A stretch of DNA of 13,632 bases from Microcystis aeruginosa W13-11 (lineage in GTDB: Bacteria > Cyanobacteriota > Cyanobacteriia > Cyanobacteriales > Microcystaceae), in contig JAADBR010000119.1 of the NCBI GenBank assembly GCA_009995705.1, forward strand, positions 1 to 13,632. The letters run 5' to 3'. A model generated the notes under the pieces. The model ran no database searches, was not told where the DNA came from, and saw only the letters and a list, made by a program, of their open reading frames with translations. A program made the position numbers and the translations under genes. Shown piece after piece: positions 12,836 through 13,632 of this stretch (its first letter is position 1; every line of letters begins with the position of its first letter).

Positions 12836-13632
12836 AATTTAACCATTGGTGCAAATCTTCCAAATCCGAAAAGTCCAATAAAGCAAGAGCTAAATTATCC
12901 AATTGATTAGGATTTAACTGTTTAATTTTTTGTTCTACCTTTAAAGGAATAGAACCTAGTTTTAAATTTAGCTGACGCAAAATTAGGCTTTTTTTAGCGG
13001 ATAATTCTCCTTCCTCTCTACCTTGTTCAATACCTTGTTCAATACCTTGTTCAATACCTTCCTCTAAGGCTTCTTGATAGACCTTAGTTTCTCTTAAATC
13101 ACTTAAACTAAACATAGCTTCTATCTCCTTACGGTTTAATTTGGGCAATTTATAAATGAGAATTGTCTCGATTAATTCTAGAATGTCCTGTCTTTTTAAA
13201 GACTCCTGGAATTGTTGTCTAACTTGTTGAATCAGTTCTTTTCCTTGCTTTAAGGTGTTTGCTTCCGATTCCACAATTAATTGTAACACTTTTACCCCCA
13301 GAGAATCACCCTCATCTAACTGATTTAGATAATAACAGTTAACCCGACCTGACGCAAAGAATTCTTGATAACGAGATTTGGGACTGTTTTCAATTTCTGG
13401 ATAAGGGTAAATGATTACCCCTTGCCAATTGTTATTACGCTCACTCTGATGAAAATAGAGAAATATTTCACTGAAAAAGCGGGAGTAAAACCGTTTATCT
13501 TTTTGAAATTGTACCTCGACAAAGTAAATCGGGTCATTCAGGTTATCGGGAAGAAAGACCCCATCTAAACGAAAAGCTAGTTGTTTAACTTCTAGGGAGG
13601 AAAATTGATAATGATTGACGGTTTCTGGGGGA
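12831..13632 (-). CDS. Rpn/DUF2887-family PD-(D/E)XK nuclease, 5' end outside window
   Basis: The frame is open to the window edge (first whole codon at 13629-13631), so about 266 C-terminal residues are visible. It begins PPETVNHYQFSSLEVKQLAF, then RLDGVFLP and DPIYFVEVQFQ: the D and E-V-Q residues are the catalytic core of the Rpn / DUF2887 group, linked to recombination-promoting nucleases and abundant in Microcystis-like genomes. The RFYSRFFSEIFLYF helix follows. A helical middle precedes E-G-I-E-Q repeats and a C-terminal region of the DUF4351 kind. A GTG at 13287-13289 is internal, not the start. The TGA stop (12831-12833) lies inside the truncated RelN copy, so the natural 3' end may have been altered by that junction. 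Confidence 0.85.
   Translation of the reverse strand, partial: PPETVNHYQFSSLEVKQLAFRLDGVFLPDNLNDPIYFVEVQFQKDKRFYSRFFSEIFLYFHQSERNNNWQGVIIYPYPEIENSPKSRYQEFFASGRVNCYYLNQLDEGDSLGVKVLQLIVESEANTLKQGKELIQQVRQQFQESLKRQDILELIETILIYKLPKLNRKEIEAMFSLSDLRETKVYQEALEEGIEQGIEQGIEQGREEGELSAKKSLILRQLNLKLGSIPLKVEQKIKQLNPNQLDNLALALLDFSDLEDLHQWLNS
13021..13056. repeat. Three 12-bp tandem units inside the Rpn-family gene
   Basis: CCTTGTTCAATA is repeated three times, encoding three successive four-residue E-G-I-Q-type steps (GIEQ) on the minus strand. The 12-bp period keeps the frame, so copy number can change without breaking the gene. Confidence 0.9.

Noticed and set aside
13287..13289. GTG as start of the Rpn-family protein
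   Set aside because: The same frame stays open upstream to the window edge and encodes the nuclease core motifs, so the GTG is an internal valine.

Overview
The window looks like a chromosomal segment of a unicellular bloom-type cyanobacterium, most likely Microcystis or a close relative. This rests on a cyanobacterial-type glutamate synthase large subunit, a PEP-CTERM protein, an Rpn/DUF2887-type PD-(D/E)XK protein with E-G-I-E-Q repeats, a RelN-like antitoxin with a PIN toxin, several toxin-antitoxin (TA) remnants and palindromic intergenic repeats. The genus is an inference; no marker gene settles it.

Left part (1-6749). Two small palindromic, MITE-like repeats are followed by an AT-rich gene (minus strand) for a 522-residue protein with a PD-(D/E)XK nuclease signature. 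Next comes the complete housekeeping gene gltB (minus strand), the glutamate synthase large subunit of the GS-GOGAT nitrogen assimilation cycle. A perfect hairpin separates the two.

Middle part (6750-11715). This is a dense accessory island. In order: a DUF433/DUF5615 TA pair broken twice (a frameshift in the antitoxin and an in-frame amber codon in the toxin); two adjacent paralogous genes whose shared C-terminal domain matches the layout of bacterial STING, the cyclic-dinucleotide sensor of CBASS; a frameshifted small helical gene; a HEPN-MNT (HepT/MntA) TA pair; a degraded gene tail; an intact copy of the small helical gene; and a RelN-like antitoxin/PIN toxin pair. The first STING-like gene carries DUF4062 at its N-terminus. 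The second has lost DUF4062 and gained a signal-peptide-like leader. No CD-NTase is visible beside them.

Right part (11716-13632). A 16-bp minisatellite lies next to a 28-bp palindrome, followed by a PEP-CTERM exported protein whose promoter carries an 11-G tract between its -35 and -10 boxes, a good candidate for phase variation. Then come a truncated second copy of the RelN promoter and 5' end, and the 3' part of an Rpn-family nuclease gene that runs off the window.

The unifying pattern is that three consecutive modules are each bracketed by direct repeats: the STING pair by 54 bp, HepT/MntA by about 165 bp, and RelN/PIN plus the PEP-CTERM gene by 86 bp. Every repeat contains the promoter, start or body of a small TA-type gene, and in each pair one copy is truncated or frameshifted. 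The island therefore seems to have grown by repeated duplication or insertion at TA gene starts. The most interesting content is the orphan DUF4062-STING / exported-STING pair.
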